In this document: positions 51,974 through 60,913 of the stretch, one piece after another
Layout: each line of letters starts with the position of its first letter
How positions within the stretch are numbered: the stretch's first letter is position 1
Assembly: GCA_945860415.1 (NCBI GenBank)
Contig: CAMAQA010000005.1
Span: 1-64,000, forward strand
DNA: 64,000 bases
Direction: 5' to 3'
Source of the DNA: Bacteriovorax stolpii
GTDB lineage: Bacteria; Bdellovibrionota; UBA1018
Translations under genes and position numbers: made by a program
The notes under the pieces: model-generated
What the model saw: the letters and a program-made list of their open reading frames with translations, nothing else
Told to the model about the DNA's origin: nothing
Databases searched by the model: none

Positions 51974-52756
51974 TCAGCCCTTCACCATCGAATCGTGGAT
52001 CGCGTCGAGCTGGCTATCGACCGAAGCCTTCATGCTGCTGAAGTCGGTTTCCACCGCGCAGCCGCCCTCAGGAACATCGGCCGATACCTCGACCTGCAGG
52101 TTCCGGAGCTCGCCCAGCGATCCGGAAAGATCGGCTCGAAGTCCGGCGATCGCATCGACCTGGGCCGGATTGAGGCGCACCCGAATGTTCTCGCGAGCCC
52201 CGGACTGCTCAATCATCGATCGAGCGAGCTTCCGGATGTAGTCGCCGTCACCGGCAACCTCCTTGAGGCACACTTTCCGGGCGATCCGAAGCACGAGCTC
52301 CGTCAGGAAGCGCTCATTGGCCTCGTACATCACCGCTTTGATTCCCTCGAACTCGGTGGCAAGGGCCTGAAGGCCATCGAGCATCGGAGCTGCAGCAGCT
52401 GCCACTTCGTCGCGCGCCTGCCGGCTGCCGATCTCGCGCCCTTCCTGGAGCCCTCGGGCCAGCGCGGCTTCGTAGGTTTCCTTGGCGATGGCATCGACCT
52501 GGGCGCGCACGCGCGACTCGAACTCGCGCTGCTCTTCGGCATGGATCGGAAGATAGGGACGCGCCAGGTCCGATACCTGGAATCGAGAGTCCTTCACCGC
52601 CGGCTGCGGATCCGAAGCCATGGGAACGCGCTCGCGCACGAAGCCCGTTTCCTGGATCGGCCTCTGCTCATAGGGCTTCACCACGCGCCCCGTTGCTGGT
52701 TCCACCCTCGCCCGGGCGAGCTGGTCCTTGGTCATGATGCGGAAGGAATCCGACAT
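51974..52756 (-). CDS. fliH: FliH, export ATPase regulator
   Basis: The 260-residue protein has an extended charged N-terminus, a coiled region with ALARGLQEGREIGSRQARDEV (a G-x3-G type repeat common in FliH), and a C-terminal ATPase-stator-like domain (LVLRIARKVCLKEVAGDGDYIRKLARSMIEQSGARENIRVRLNPAQVDAI; GGCAVETDFSSMKASVDSQLD). It binds FliI and FliN. GAGAGGA precedes the ATG. Confidence 0.92.
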   Translation of the reverse strand: MSDSFRIMTKDQLARARVEPATGRVVKPYEQRPIQETGFVRERVPMASDPQPAVKDSRFQVSDLARPYLPIHAEEQREFESRVRAQVDAIAKETYEAALARGLQEGREIGSRQARDEVAAAAAPMLDGLQALATEFEGIKAVMYEANERFLTELVLRIARKVCLKEVAGDGDYIRKLARSMIEQSGARENIRVRLNPAQVDAIAGLRADLSGSLGELRNLQVEVSADVPEGGCAVETDFSSMKASVDSQLDAIHDSMVKG

Positions 52757-52771
52757 AGTGCTGTCCTCTCG

Positions 52772-53785
52772 TTACACCAATGCGTCGGAATCGCCGCCGC
52801 GACTGATAATCACCTTGCCCTCCGCCTCGAGGCGCTTGGCGACGTTGACGATCTCCTGCTGCGCGGCTTCGACATCCGACAGCTTGACCGGACCGAGGCT
52901 ATCCAAGTCATCCTTGAGGAGATCGCCGGCGCGCTTGGAGATGTTCTTGAAGATCTTCTCCTTGATCTCGTCCGGAGCGGTCTTCAGGGCAATGACCAGC
53001 TTGTCGTTCGGAACCTCCTTGAGCAGCGACTGCATGCCGCGGTCGTCGATGAAGACGATGTCCTCGAACACGAACATGAGCTTGCGGATTTCCTCGGCAA
53101 GCTGCGGATCCTTCTCCTCGACCCGCGCCATGATGTTCTGCTCGCTCGACTTGTCCATGACGTTGAGCATGTCGGCGATGGGCTGCACGCCGCCAAGCTG
53201 CTGGGTATCGATCGAACCCAGGGTGGCAAGCTCCTGCTTGAGGACTTCGTCCACCTGGGCAATCAGGCTTGGCGAGATGAAGTCGAGGTTTGCGATTCGC
53301 AGCACGACCTCGGTCTGCACGTTTTCAGGCAGCCGCTTGAGAACATCGCACTTCTTGTTCGGCTCGAGGTGGGCAAGCACGAGCGCGATCGTCTGGGGGT
53401 GTTCGCTGATCAGGAAGTTCGCGAGCGTGCGCGAGTCGACGAGTTCCAGCGCCTCGAGCGTCCGGCTTCCTTCCACCACCGAAAGCTGGCCGAGCACGGT
53501 TCGTGCTCGATCCTCTCCCAGTGTCTCGAGGATGAAATCACGGCCCGTGGCATGACCGAAGATGATCTTTTCCTCTTCGGCGATCTCGGAATAAAAGTCC
53601 TCGAGGACCTGCTTCACCACCGGAATCGGCACCTTCTGGACCTGGCCCATGACGTTCACGAGGCGCTTGACGTCATTGTCCTTCATCTTCTGGAAGATCT
53701 TGGCTGTGACATTATTGCCAAGGACATTGAGAAGCAGAGCGGTCTTTTCGATTCCTGACATCTCGTCGTAATTTTCAAACGGCAT
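52772..53785 (-). CDS. fliG: FliG, flagellar rotor protein
   Basis: The 337-residue protein contains LSGIEKTALLLNVLG-like MSGIEKTALLLNVLG, EHPQTIALVLAHLEPNKKCDVLKRLPENVQTEVVLRIANLD (the EHPQ motif of FliG), and the C-terminal torque domain FVFEDIVFIDDRGMQSLLKEVPNDKLVIALKTA. It couples stator movement to rotor turning. GGAGGT precedes the ATG. Confidence 0.96.
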   Translation of the reverse strand: MPFENYDEMSGIEKTALLLNVLGNNVTAKIFQKMKDNDVKRLVNVMGQVQKVPIPVVKQVLEDFYSEIAEEEKIIFGHATGRDFILETLGEDRARTVLGQLSVVEGSRTLEALELVDSRTLANFLISEHPQTIALVLAHLEPNKKCDVLKRLPENVQTEVVLRIANLDFISPSLIAQVDEVLKQELATLGSIDTQQLGGVQPIADMLNVMDKSSEQNIMARVEEKDPQLAEEIRKLMFVFEDIVFIDDRGMQSLLKEVPNDKLVIALKTAPDEIKEKIFKNISKRAGDLLKDDLDSLGPVKLSDVEAAQQEIVNVAKRLEAEGKVIISRGGDSDALV

Positions 53786-53818
53786 CGTGGACCTCCATGT
53801 CCATCATCCAGGCGGCGA

Positions 53819-55516
53819 TCAACCCGCGGTCTTCGACTTCTCTGCGTCGCCTTTTTCCTGCTTCCTGCCGCCAGGATCCTGGCCGGCAAGCCAGTCCTTG
53901 AGGATCAATGCGGCTTTCTGCGGATTTCCCTCGACCATGCTGATGACCTTCTCGCGGATCATTTCTCCCTCGATACGGTCAGGGTCGACCCGTTCAGGCA
54001 TCTCCGGAACGACTACCTCGAGGCCGGAGAGCGCCGTGCCCTTCTGAAGCTTCTCGAGCTCCTCGATCGTCTGGGGCAGGAAGGTATCGACGCTGTCGAT
54101 CGTGTTCTCGGTCATCCATTTGATGTACGGCCGGACCACGAACCAGAAGAATGCCAGGAACAGGATTGCCATGCCGACGTAAGGAATCAGCTGGCGGACA
54201 TAGCGCTGGCGCTCGGCAGCCTCGAGCATCCGCTGGGCGGAGTCGAGGTCTTCGCGCGTGAACTCCATGGTCTTGATCTCGAGCGTATCGCCGCGCTTTC
54301 GATCCAGTGCCACGGCGCTCGCCACGACTGTCTCGAACTCCTGGAGCTTCTCAGCGGGCCATGCCTCGGTTTTCGTGACCACCTCGCCGTCCTTGCCCGT
54401 TTCACGAACCGGCTTGCCGTCGACCACGACGGCGATCGAAAGCTTCTTCAAAAGCCCCGGTTGCCGGGTGGTGGTGCGGACCGTCTGCGGAACCGCATAG
54501 TTCACGACTTCGTTGGTGCGGCTCGTGTTGTTCTTGATCTCCGAAACGACGGGTCCGGTCTGCCCGGGAGTATTCGAAGCAGCACCCGCTGCTCCTCCGG
54601 GATTGGGACGAGAGCCTTCCATCGACTGGGTGTTCTTGTCGATGGACCGAATGGCCGAACCTTCCTGGTCATAGATGGTCTGGGTCTCCGCCACCTGCGA
54701 GAAATCGAGGTCGGCCGAGACTCGGGCCACCACGTGCCCTTCGCCCACTACGCGCGAGAGCATTCCTTCGATGCTGGCCTCGAGATCGCGCTCGTATTTC
54801 TGGCGTGTTTCCATCTGCGTAGCGGTCAGGCCTGCGGCGGTATCGGTGGCGTTGCGCGAGATCATCTTGCCGTTGGAGTCCACGATGACGACGTCATTGG
54901 AGTCCATGCCCTCGACGGCCCGGGCGACGAGGTTGGAGATGCCGAAGATCTGCTTCTCGTTCAGGACGACGCCAGGCTCGAGATCCAGGACGACTGATGC
55001 CGTCGATTTTTTCTGGTCTTCGACGAAGGTGCTGCGTTCAGGAATGGCCAGGTGGACTCGCGACCGCTTCACGCCACGGATCGAATTGATCGTCCGCATC
55101 AGCTCGCCTTCCCGGGCCCGCTTCTGGTTGAGCTTCTGGACGAAGCTCGTCGTCCCGAGTGACTGCTTGTCGAAGACCTCGTAGCCCACGACGCTGGACT
55201 GGGGCATGCCGAGAGTCGAGAGTTGCAGGCGGGTTTCGTGGACCGTCTCGCTAGGAACGGAGATGTTCCGGCCGCTGCCGTCCACGACGAACGGAATGCC
55301 TTTTTCGCGCAGCGTCCGCATGATGTTCGCCGCGTCCTCCGGGTTCAGATTCGTCATGAGCGGAGAATAGGTGGTACGGCCCGCCCAGATGAACAGGGCG
55401 GCAATGGCCGAGACGATTCCGATGCCGGTCACGGCCAGCGCCAGCTTCCGCGGACCCGAGAGGGTTCCGAAAAACTCGGCGATCTGCTTGCCTACTTTTG
55501 AAAGATAATCACCCAC
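53819..55516 (-). CDS. fliF: FliF, MS-ring protein
   Basis: The 565-residue protein has two helices (KLALAVTGIGIVSAIAALFIWAG; PYVGMAILFLAFFWFVV) flanking a periplasmic region with two ring-building motifs (YSPLMTNLNPEDAANIMRTLREKGIPFVVDGSG; GVKRSRVHLAIPERSTFVEDQKKSTASVVLDLEPG), and a C-terminal FliG-binding tail (AALILKDWLAG). The start is GTG 55516 with GGGGGAA upstream. It forms the base of the flagellar motor. Confidence 0.95.
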   Translation of the reverse strand: MGDYLSKVGKQIAEFFGTLSGPRKLALAVTGIGIVSAIAALFIWAGRTTYSPLMTNLNPEDAANIMRTLREKGIPFVVDGSGRNISVPSETVHETRLQLSTLGMPQSSVVGYEVFDKQSLGTTSFVQKLNQKRAREGELMRTINSIRGVKRSRVHLAIPERSTFVEDQKKSTASVVLDLEPGVVLNEKQIFGISNLVARAVEGMDSNDVVIVDSNGKMISRNATDTAAGLTATQMETRQKYERDLEASIEGMLSRVVGEGHVVARVSADLDFSQVAETQTIYDQEGSAIRSIDKNTQSMEGSRPNPGGAAGAASNTPGQTGPVVSEIKNNTSRTNEVVNYAVPQTVRTTTRQPGLLKKLSIAVVVDGKPVRETGKDGEVVTKTEAWPAEKLQEFETVVASAVALDRKRGDTLEIKTMEFTREDLDSAQRMLEAAERQRYVRQLIPYVGMAILFLAFFWFVVRPYIKWMTENTIDSVDTFLPQTIEELEKLQKGTALSGLEVVVPEMPERVDPDRIEGEMIREKVISMVEGNPQKAALILKDWLAGQDPGGRKQEKGDAEKSKTAG

Positions 55517-55535
55517 GTGTCATTCCCCCGGAGTA

Positions 55536-55886
55536 CTAGACCTGCATGCGCATGATTTCGCGATAGGCGTCGAGCACCTTGTTGCGAACCTGCATCATCA
55601 GCTTGAGAGACGAATCAGCCCGCTCCACTGCGAGCATCGTCTCATGGATGTTCTTGTTCCGGCCTGCGACCATTTCACCGATCGCCTGGTCGGCCTGAAG
55701 CTGGTGCTCATTCACCTGCTCGAGCGAATTTTTGAGGATATCCGCAAACGAAGAGCCTCCGCCCTGAACCCCGGCAGCTCCGGCCTGGCCAGGGGCGACG
55801 CGCTCGATCTTCGACGCTCCACCCAACTGCTGCGCATCACCGATCTGGATCGTCCGCGACAGATTTTCAATCGAGAGGTTGTTCAT
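55536..55886 (-). CDS. fliE: FliE, MS-ring/rod junction protein
   Basis: The 116-residue protein matches FliE: SFADILKNSLEQVNEHQLQADQAIGEMVAGRNKNIHETMLAVERADSSLKLMMQVRNKVLDAYREIMRMQV, ending in the family's R-M-Q-V. AGGGGGG precedes the ATG. Confidence 0.95.
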   Translation of the reverse strand: MNNLSIENLSRTIQIGDAQQLGGASKIERVAPGQAGAAGVQGGGSSFADILKNSLEQVNEHQLQADQAIGEMVAGRNKNIHETMLAVERADSSLKLMMQVRNKVLDAYREIMRMQV

Positions 55887-55913
55887 CGTTTAGCCCCCCT
55901 GGCATCCCTTCGG

Positions 55914-56351
55914 TCAGCGACCGATCTCGAGCGATTTCGCGGCCATGGCCTTCGCCGCTCCCATTGCCGTCACATTGGCTTCATAAGAACGCTGGGCGCT
56001 GATCATGTTGGCCATCTCATGGACGGTGTTCACGTTCGGCATGGCCACGTATCCGTCGGCATTCGCATCCGGATGCGACGGATTGTAGACCATGCGCGGC
56101 GGCGCCGTATCCTCGTGGATGTCGCTGACGAGGACGCCCTGGACCTGCTCGTCCAGCTTGTCGGCAAGGATCTCGCCGAAGCTTTCACGGTCCGCCGTGG
56201 CCTCGAAGATCGCGTCCTTGCGGCGATAGGGTCCGCCGTCAGGTCCACGGGTGGTCTCGGCATTGGCGATATTGCTCGAGATGGTGTTCATCCGCTTCAT
56301 CTGGGCTTCAAGCCCGCTGGCGCTCACGCGCATTGACGAAAAAAAGTCCAT
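55914..56351 (-). CDS. flgC: FlgC, proximal rod protein
   Basis: The 145-residue protein starts MDFFSSMRVSASGLEAQMKRMNTISSNIANAETTRGPDGGPYRRKD, contains VYNPSHPDANADGYVAMPNVNTVHEMANMISAQRSYEANVTAM, and ends near SLEIGR. All are FlgC marks. ATG and the flgB stop share TAATG. Confidence 0.96.
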   Translation of the reverse strand: MDFFSSMRVSASGLEAQMKRMNTISSNIANAETTRGPDGGPYRRKDAIFEATADRESFGEILADKLDEQVQGVLVSDIHEDTAPPRMVYNPSHPDANADGYVAMPNVNTVHEMANMISAQRSYEANVTAMGAAKAMAAKSLEIGR

Positions 56352-56779
56352 TAGCGGTTACCTCCCCCTTCTCCGATGGCGTATTTGACCATGCCGATCT
56401 TGCGTTTCATGAGTTCCGCAGCGGCATCGAACATGAGCTGGTTTTCGCTGAGGCGGGCCATTTCTTCGGCGCGATTGACGGTGTTTCCATCGAGCGACTC
56501 GACACCGTTCGGATCGTCGTAGATCTCGGGATTCACCGGATCGGTGGGACGTCGTCCGACGTGCCCGGGATGGTCGGCCTCGGCCTTCAGGCCCTGGCCC
56601 ACGCCCAGCGCCTGCCGAAGTGCGCCCTCGAACTCGAGGCGCTTGGCCTTGTACTCGGGCGTATCCGCGTTCGCGATGTTCGAGGAGATCACATTCTGGT
56701 TGATCAGCCTCAAGTTCATCGCGGTGTTCAACGCGCCGATGGTGGGATCAAACCCTCCGTCACCCAAACCGTTGACCAT
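56351..56779 (-). CDS. flgB: FlgB, proximal rod protein
   Basis: The 142-residue protein has NLRLINQNVISSNIANADTPEYKAKRLEFEGALRQAL and VNRAEEMARLSENQLMFDAAAELMKRKIGMVKYAI, the FlgB signatures. GGAGG precedes the ATG. It is the first gene of the structural flagellar transcript. Confidence 0.95.
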   Translation of the reverse strand: MVNGLGDGGFDPTIGALNTAMNLRLINQNVISSNIANADTPEYKAKRLEFEGALRQALGVGQGLKAEADHPGHVGRRPTDPVNPEIYDDPNGVESLDGNTVNRAEEMARLSENQLMFDAAAELMKRKIGMVKYAIGEGGGNR

Positions 56780-56832
56780 GGCTAAACCTCCGCCTCGTTA
56801 AACGATCTCACGCCGCGGCATCGCCCGCAGCC

Positions 56833-56848
56833 GGCAAAAACTTCCCCT
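56833..56848 (-). promoter_or_regulatory. Weak candidate sigma-54 promoter upstream of flgB
   Basis: Reading the minus strand, GG (56847-56846) and the GC of TTTTTGC (56835-56834) are spaced exactly as -24 and -12. The bases after GG do not match CAC, so the call is weak. It would start RNA about 45 bases before flgB. Confidence 0.35.
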
Positions 56849-56870
56849 CTGCCGCCCAGCAAGGGTGCAC

Positions 56871-57854
56871 TCAGACGTCGAGTCCGTCGCGACGATAGTC
56901 CGCCAGCTTGTTTCGGAGCGTGCGGATCGAGATTCCGAGCGCGCGCGCCGTGTGGGTGCGGTTTCCTTCGTGGTGCTTGAGCGCATCGAGGATGACGTTC
57001 TTCTCGATCTGGTCGAGCGTGCGTCCGGGAACCCAGCCCGAAAGGTCGATCTGGGCGCCGAGTCCGGCCTCCGCCCCGATTCCATTCGTTCCGAGAGGAC
57101 GACGATACTCGATGCGGATATCGGTGGGCTCGATCAGGCCGCCATCACTAGCCGTCAGGACGGCGCCTTCAATGACGTTCTCGAGCTCGCGGATATTGCC
57201 GTTCCAGGAATGTGATTCCAGCACGGCAAGCGCCGCCGGAGACACTCCGGCGATCCGCCGCTGGTTCTTCCGGGCAAAACCTTCGACGAAATTCCGGGCC
57301 AGAAGGGTGACATCTCCGGTGCGCTCGCGGAGCGACGGAATGGTCAGGTTCACGACATTGAGGCGATAGAACAGATCTTCGCGGAAGCTGCCTTCGCGCA
57401 CACAGTCGGCGAGGTTGCGATTCGTCGTCGCGATGATGCGGACATCGACCGAGATCGGCTTTCGGCCGCCGAGGCGATCCACTTCGCCCTCCTGGATCAC
57501 CCGCAGGAGCTTGGCCTGGAGGCGAATGTCCATTTCCGAAATTTCATCGAGAAGCAGCGTGCCGCCATTCGCGAATTCAAACTTTCCGGCCTTGCTGTTC
57601 ACGGCACCGGTGAATGCCCCGCGCTCGTAGCCGAACAGCTCGCTCTCCAGGAGGTTCTCCGGAATTGCAGCGCAGTTGATCGCGACAAAGGGCTTCGAGG
57701 CCCGCGACGAACTTTCATGGATCAGCGAAGCCATCAGTTCCTTGCCAGTACCGCTTTCTCCCTGGATCAGGATCGTGGCCTTGCTCTGCGCCACCGTCCT
57801 TGCAAGCTGGATCAGGTCCTTCATCCTACGATCGGCTGTGATGATCTCCGTCAT
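56871..57854 (-). CDS. Sigma-54 activator without receiver domain (FlrC/FleQ-like position)
   Basis: The 327-residue protein begins directly with the AAA+ domain: Walker A GESGTGKE near residue 32, the sigma-54 contact loop GAFTGA near 105, TLLLDEISEMDIRLQAKLLRVIQEGEVDRLGG, IATTNRNL with the sensor Arg region, and a C-terminal Fis-like helix-turn-helix (EGNRTHTARALGISIRTLRNKLADYR). No receiver or ligand domain is attached, so control may be by abundance or partner. It overlaps the TPR gene by 4 bases and precedes flgB, which suggests it activates the flagellar genes. Confidence 0.92.
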   Translation of the reverse strand: MTEIITADRRMKDLIQLARTVAQSKATILIQGESGTGKELMASLIHESSSRASKPFVAINCAAIPENLLESELFGYERGAFTGAVNSKAGKFEFANGGTLLLDEISEMDIRLQAKLLRVIQEGEVDRLGGRKPISVDVRIIATTNRNLADCVREGSFREDLFYRLNVVNLTIPSLRERTGDVTLLARNFVEGFARKNQRRIAGVSPAALAVLESHSWNGNIRELENVIEGAVLTASDGGLIEPTDIRIEYRRPLGTNGIGAEAGLGAQIDLSGWVPGRTLDQIEKNVILDALKHHEGNRTHTARALGISIRTLRNKLADYRRDGLDV

Positions 57855-60616
57855 GGTCTGCCCTCCTTGGCATTCGGTTTCACGGTTTCCAGCGCTTCTT
57901 GCGCCATCCTTTTCCAGAACTGCTCGGGTGCGTCCTTGGCGAGGACCTCGAGCAGTGCCTGGGATTTCTTCAGATCTTCGGACTTGCCGGTTTTTCGCAG
58001 CACCTGCGCATATTGGTAGCGCAGTGGTGAGTCGAGCGCCCCCGGCTCATCGGCCTTGGAATCCCCCATGATCGCTGCGGCCTCGCCCCAGCTTCCCAGG
58101 CTCGAGAGCAGATCGATTTCGGCAAGGAGCAGCGACTGGCGTGATGGAACAGGGGCAACGCCGATGGTGGCAAGCCTGCCCGAGTCCAGCTGCTGTCCCT
58201 GGCGAAGCTCGCGGTATGCCTGAACGGCTCCAAGGATGTTTCCAGACTCCTTGTTGAGGCGAGCGATCCAGTGCAGCAATCGGGGCTGATCACGCTCGGC
58301 GCCGGGAGCGAGCATTCGGGCCTTCAGCGCACGTTGAAGTGCGGACGCCGGCCGCCCACCACGGTGCTCGAGCATCGAAAACAGCACCTCGCGCTCGTAA
58401 GAGTAAGGCGACTCCTCGATGATCTGCTGGAGAAGAGCCGTGATCTTCGAATCCGGTTCTCCGGCAACCCAGAGGGCACGCGCCTCGGTGAACGAACGTT
58501 CCGATGCAGCCAGCCTCTGGTCGATTTCATCCTCGTCGGCCGAAGCGAGCTTGCGCTCTCCCGCGATGGCCTTCTGGTATTGCTGCGCCAGCTGCTGTCC
58601 CCACTGCGGCATGCCGAGGTCGACTGCGGCCTGCGAGAGCTTCAGGATGTAATCTCCATCCACCACGCCTGCGGAATGCGGAAGCTTGGGCGACATCTCG
58701 TGGTAGTAGCTCAGCGCAGAAATACGGCTCGTATCCGTGGGCGACTGGCCGAGTTTCTTGAGGATGATCTTGCGAAACAGGTGGCCCATGAGCCGCGATA
58801 CTGCCGCCCGGGTGGACTCTTCCATGAGGCTGGTGGCCGTCGAGAACGAGTCGATCCGGGCGATTGCCAGCTGGATCGCCTTCTCCTCTTCTCCAGCGGC
58901 AAGAAGCGCGCGGACATGGGCGAGTCCCCGGTAGTCGCCCAGGCGTTCCGTGAAGAGCTCCTGCACCGGATCAAAGCCCTCGAGTTCGCGCGAAAAGAAA
59001 TTTTCAACCGTCGACACTGCGGTCTCGCCGTCGAGCCCTCGGCCGCAGGACATCAGTCGCATGCGGCTCAGCCGTGCACCCGTGGAGTAAGGATAGCGAT
59101 TCACGGTTTCGAGCAGGAGTTCATCGGCCTTCTCGATTTTTCCAGAACGCCCGGCAAGCTCGGCCAGCCGATAGGTCGCACGCCAGCCATTGCCGGAAGC
59201 AGGATGAGTCGAGAGAAATTCCGAAAAGACTTCCTGTGCGCGATCGTGCTGCCCGAGCCAGTACAACGACTCTCCACGATTCACGAGAAATGCAGGGTAC
59301 TTCCTGACTTCATTCGGGAAGCTCTGGACTGCAAGGAAGTAGCTCGCGAGCGCCTGGTCGTACTGCCGACGCTCCAGGAAGAGGTCACCCAGGCGGATTG
59401 CTCCCAGGGCCTGGAATTCCGGCTTGGGCGCGTTTTCCATCACCCAGCGGAATTCTGCCGCGGCCCTCTGGGTCTGCTTGAGCGAGGCCAGCGACTCCGC
59501 AGCCCCGAAATGGAAAAGCCACGCATCGGGGCTTTTCGAATGGTACTGGACCAGCCATAGGAACTGCTCGAGCGAGCCCAGCGAATCCTTCGCCTCGAGC
59601 GCCCTGAACGCCAGGAGACTTGCCGCATGATACGCGGCCTTCGAACTGCGGCCCTCGGTCAGCACCAGCTTGAGCTGTGCCATCGCGGGCTCGTCATATC
59701 CCAGCTCGATCAGGGCATTGGCCTTCAAGAACCTCGCCTCGATCTTGATCTCGGGCTGGCTTGCACGCGACTCGAGAAAATCCAGCGTCTTGAGCACGAG
59801 CGCGGGCTTGCCCGACCTGTGAAGCTTGACTGCGAGGCGAAACAGGCTCGCCTCCTCGGACTCGCCGGCGGCCTTCAGGTACTCGTGATTCTTGTCGGCT
59901 GACTTTGCGGGCAGCACCTTGGAAAAATCAAATTCCGTCTGCAGCGGACGAAACGGCAGGAAGATTTCTCGCTTCTCGTTCCAGGGCTCACGGCAGAAAC
60001 GGAGATTGTCATCCAGCTCGGCGCGAAGCTTTTCATTCGCGATCCGACGCTCCTGGCGTCCCTTCATCTTCTTCCGCGCGGCTGCAAGCCGGGCATCGCG
60101 GGCCTTGCGCTCCGCCGCCGCCTTCACTTCTCCGACAGTCGGACCCGGCTTGGGCCAGAAATCGATGACGTAATCCGAAGTGTCAGTCTTGCGATAATGG
60201 AACGTCTCCATTTTCGGATCCGCGGGAGCGGCCGAACCGGGAGCAAACTTCCATTTTCCGGAGACCACGACGCCATCCTCGCGCTCTGTGAGAGTCAGCT
60301 TCGAAAGCCGGCTTTCTCGGACCGCCACGGCCTCGACCTCGCGCGCCCACTGCTGCTCGGCGCCGAAGGGCGCCCCGAGATCAGAGAGCACCAGGCCCTT
60401 GAGCAGGAGCACGAATCCCTGCGACGGCTCCGGGGCGCTCAGAGCCTGCACCTCGACCGAAGGGTCCACGCGTAGGCTGACCCGGCCATGGGTCTTGAAG
60501 GATTGGAGGCGAATGAAGTTGGATAGGTTTTCAGCGAGAACGGAAGGAGACACCGTGAGGGCAACCAGGGCCGCCATCATGGCGCCTCGAAGGCTGTTTT
60601 TTCGTGATTCGAGCAT
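57851..60616 (-). CDS. Large exported TPR protein, flagellar locus
   Basis: From ATG 60616 the product has 921 residues with a signal peptide (LRGAMMAALVALTVSPSVLA). A beta-rich N-terminal domain (NFIRLQSFKTHGRVSLRVDP; DTSDYVIDFWPK) resembles an AMIN-type module. The remaining 650 residues are TPR-like helical repeats (LGSLEQFLWLVQYHSKSPDAWLFHFGAAESLASLKQTQRAAAEFRWV). Charged coiled segment about 135-170. It ends by overlapping the sigma-54 activator start and lies behind a sigma-54 promoter. A periplasmic scaffold role in flagellar assembly is plausible but unproven. Confidence 0.8.
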   Translation of the reverse strand: MLESRKNSLRGAMMAALVALTVSPSVLAENLSNFIRLQSFKTHGRVSLRVDPSVEVQALSAPEPSQGFVLLLKGLVLSDLGAPFGAEQQWAREVEAVAVRESRLSKLTLTEREDGVVVSGKWKFAPGSAAPADPKMETFHYRKTDTSDYVIDFWPKPGPTVGEVKAAAERKARDARLAAARKKMKGRQERRIANEKLRAELDDNLRFCREPWNEKREIFLPFRPLQTEFDFSKVLPAKSADKNHEYLKAAGESEEASLFRLAVKLHRSGKPALVLKTLDFLESRASQPEIKIEARFLKANALIELGYDEPAMAQLKLVLTEGRSSKAAYHAASLLAFRALEAKDSLGSLEQFLWLVQYHSKSPDAWLFHFGAAESLASLKQTQRAAAEFRWVMENAPKPEFQALGAIRLGDLFLERRQYDQALASYFLAVQSFPNEVRKYPAFLVNRGESLYWLGQHDRAQEVFSEFLSTHPASGNGWRATYRLAELAGRSGKIEKADELLLETVNRYPYSTGARLSRMRLMSCGRGLDGETAVSTVENFFSRELEGFDPVQELFTERLGDYRGLAHVRALLAAGEEEKAIQLAIARIDSFSTATSLMEESTRAAVSRLMGHLFRKIILKKLGQSPTDTSRISALSYYHEMSPKLPHSAGVVDGDYILKLSQAAVDLGMPQWGQQLAQQYQKAIAGERKLASADEDEIDQRLAASERSFTEARALWVAGEPDSKITALLQQIIEESPYSYEREVLFSMLEHRGGRPASALQRALKARMLAPGAERDQPRLLHWIARLNKESGNILGAVQAYRELRQGQQLDSGRLATIGVAPVPSRQSLLLAEIDLLSSLGSWGEAAAIMGDSKADEPGALDSPLRYQYAQVLRKTGKSEDLKKSQALLEVLAKDAPEQFWKRMAQEALETVKPNAKEGRP

Positions 60617-60681
60617 CCTGCCCAAGCCGCTTCTCCCTGAAGTCGATTCCGCATCCTGCGGGTCGCTTCCAGATTTAATAG

Positions 60682-60698
60682 AGCAAGCGCAGTGCCAA
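60682..60698 (-). promoter_or_regulatory. Sigma-54 promoter of the TPR/activator unit
   Basis: On the minus strand TTGGCACTGCGCTTGCT fits the TGGCAC-N5-TTGCW consensus, with GG and GC exactly 12 apart. RNA would start about 12 bases on, some 55 bases before the TPR gene at 60616. As the second gene is a sigma-54 activator, autoactivation is possible. Confidence 0.8.
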
Positions 60699-60913
60699 GT
60701 TTTGCCGGTCCTCGGAAGCCTTTGCCCGGACCGCCGGGAACTCCTCGCCGATGGGCAAAGCTCTCCAACTTGCTGGGGAATTTTTTTCCGTGCCGATCGA
60801 GCCAGGAATTCCCGGAAGAACGACGCCATTTTACCGGCGGCAAAATGCCGCCAGCTTCCGTCAAGGCGGACCACAGTTGTCGACGCCGACTTGACGGTTT
60901 ATCCTCAGTCGAA

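Noticed and set aside
51920-53758. 612-codon plus-strand ORF opposite fliH and fliG
   Set aside because: It spans two real genes on the other strand, and its composition is that of an antisense shadow.
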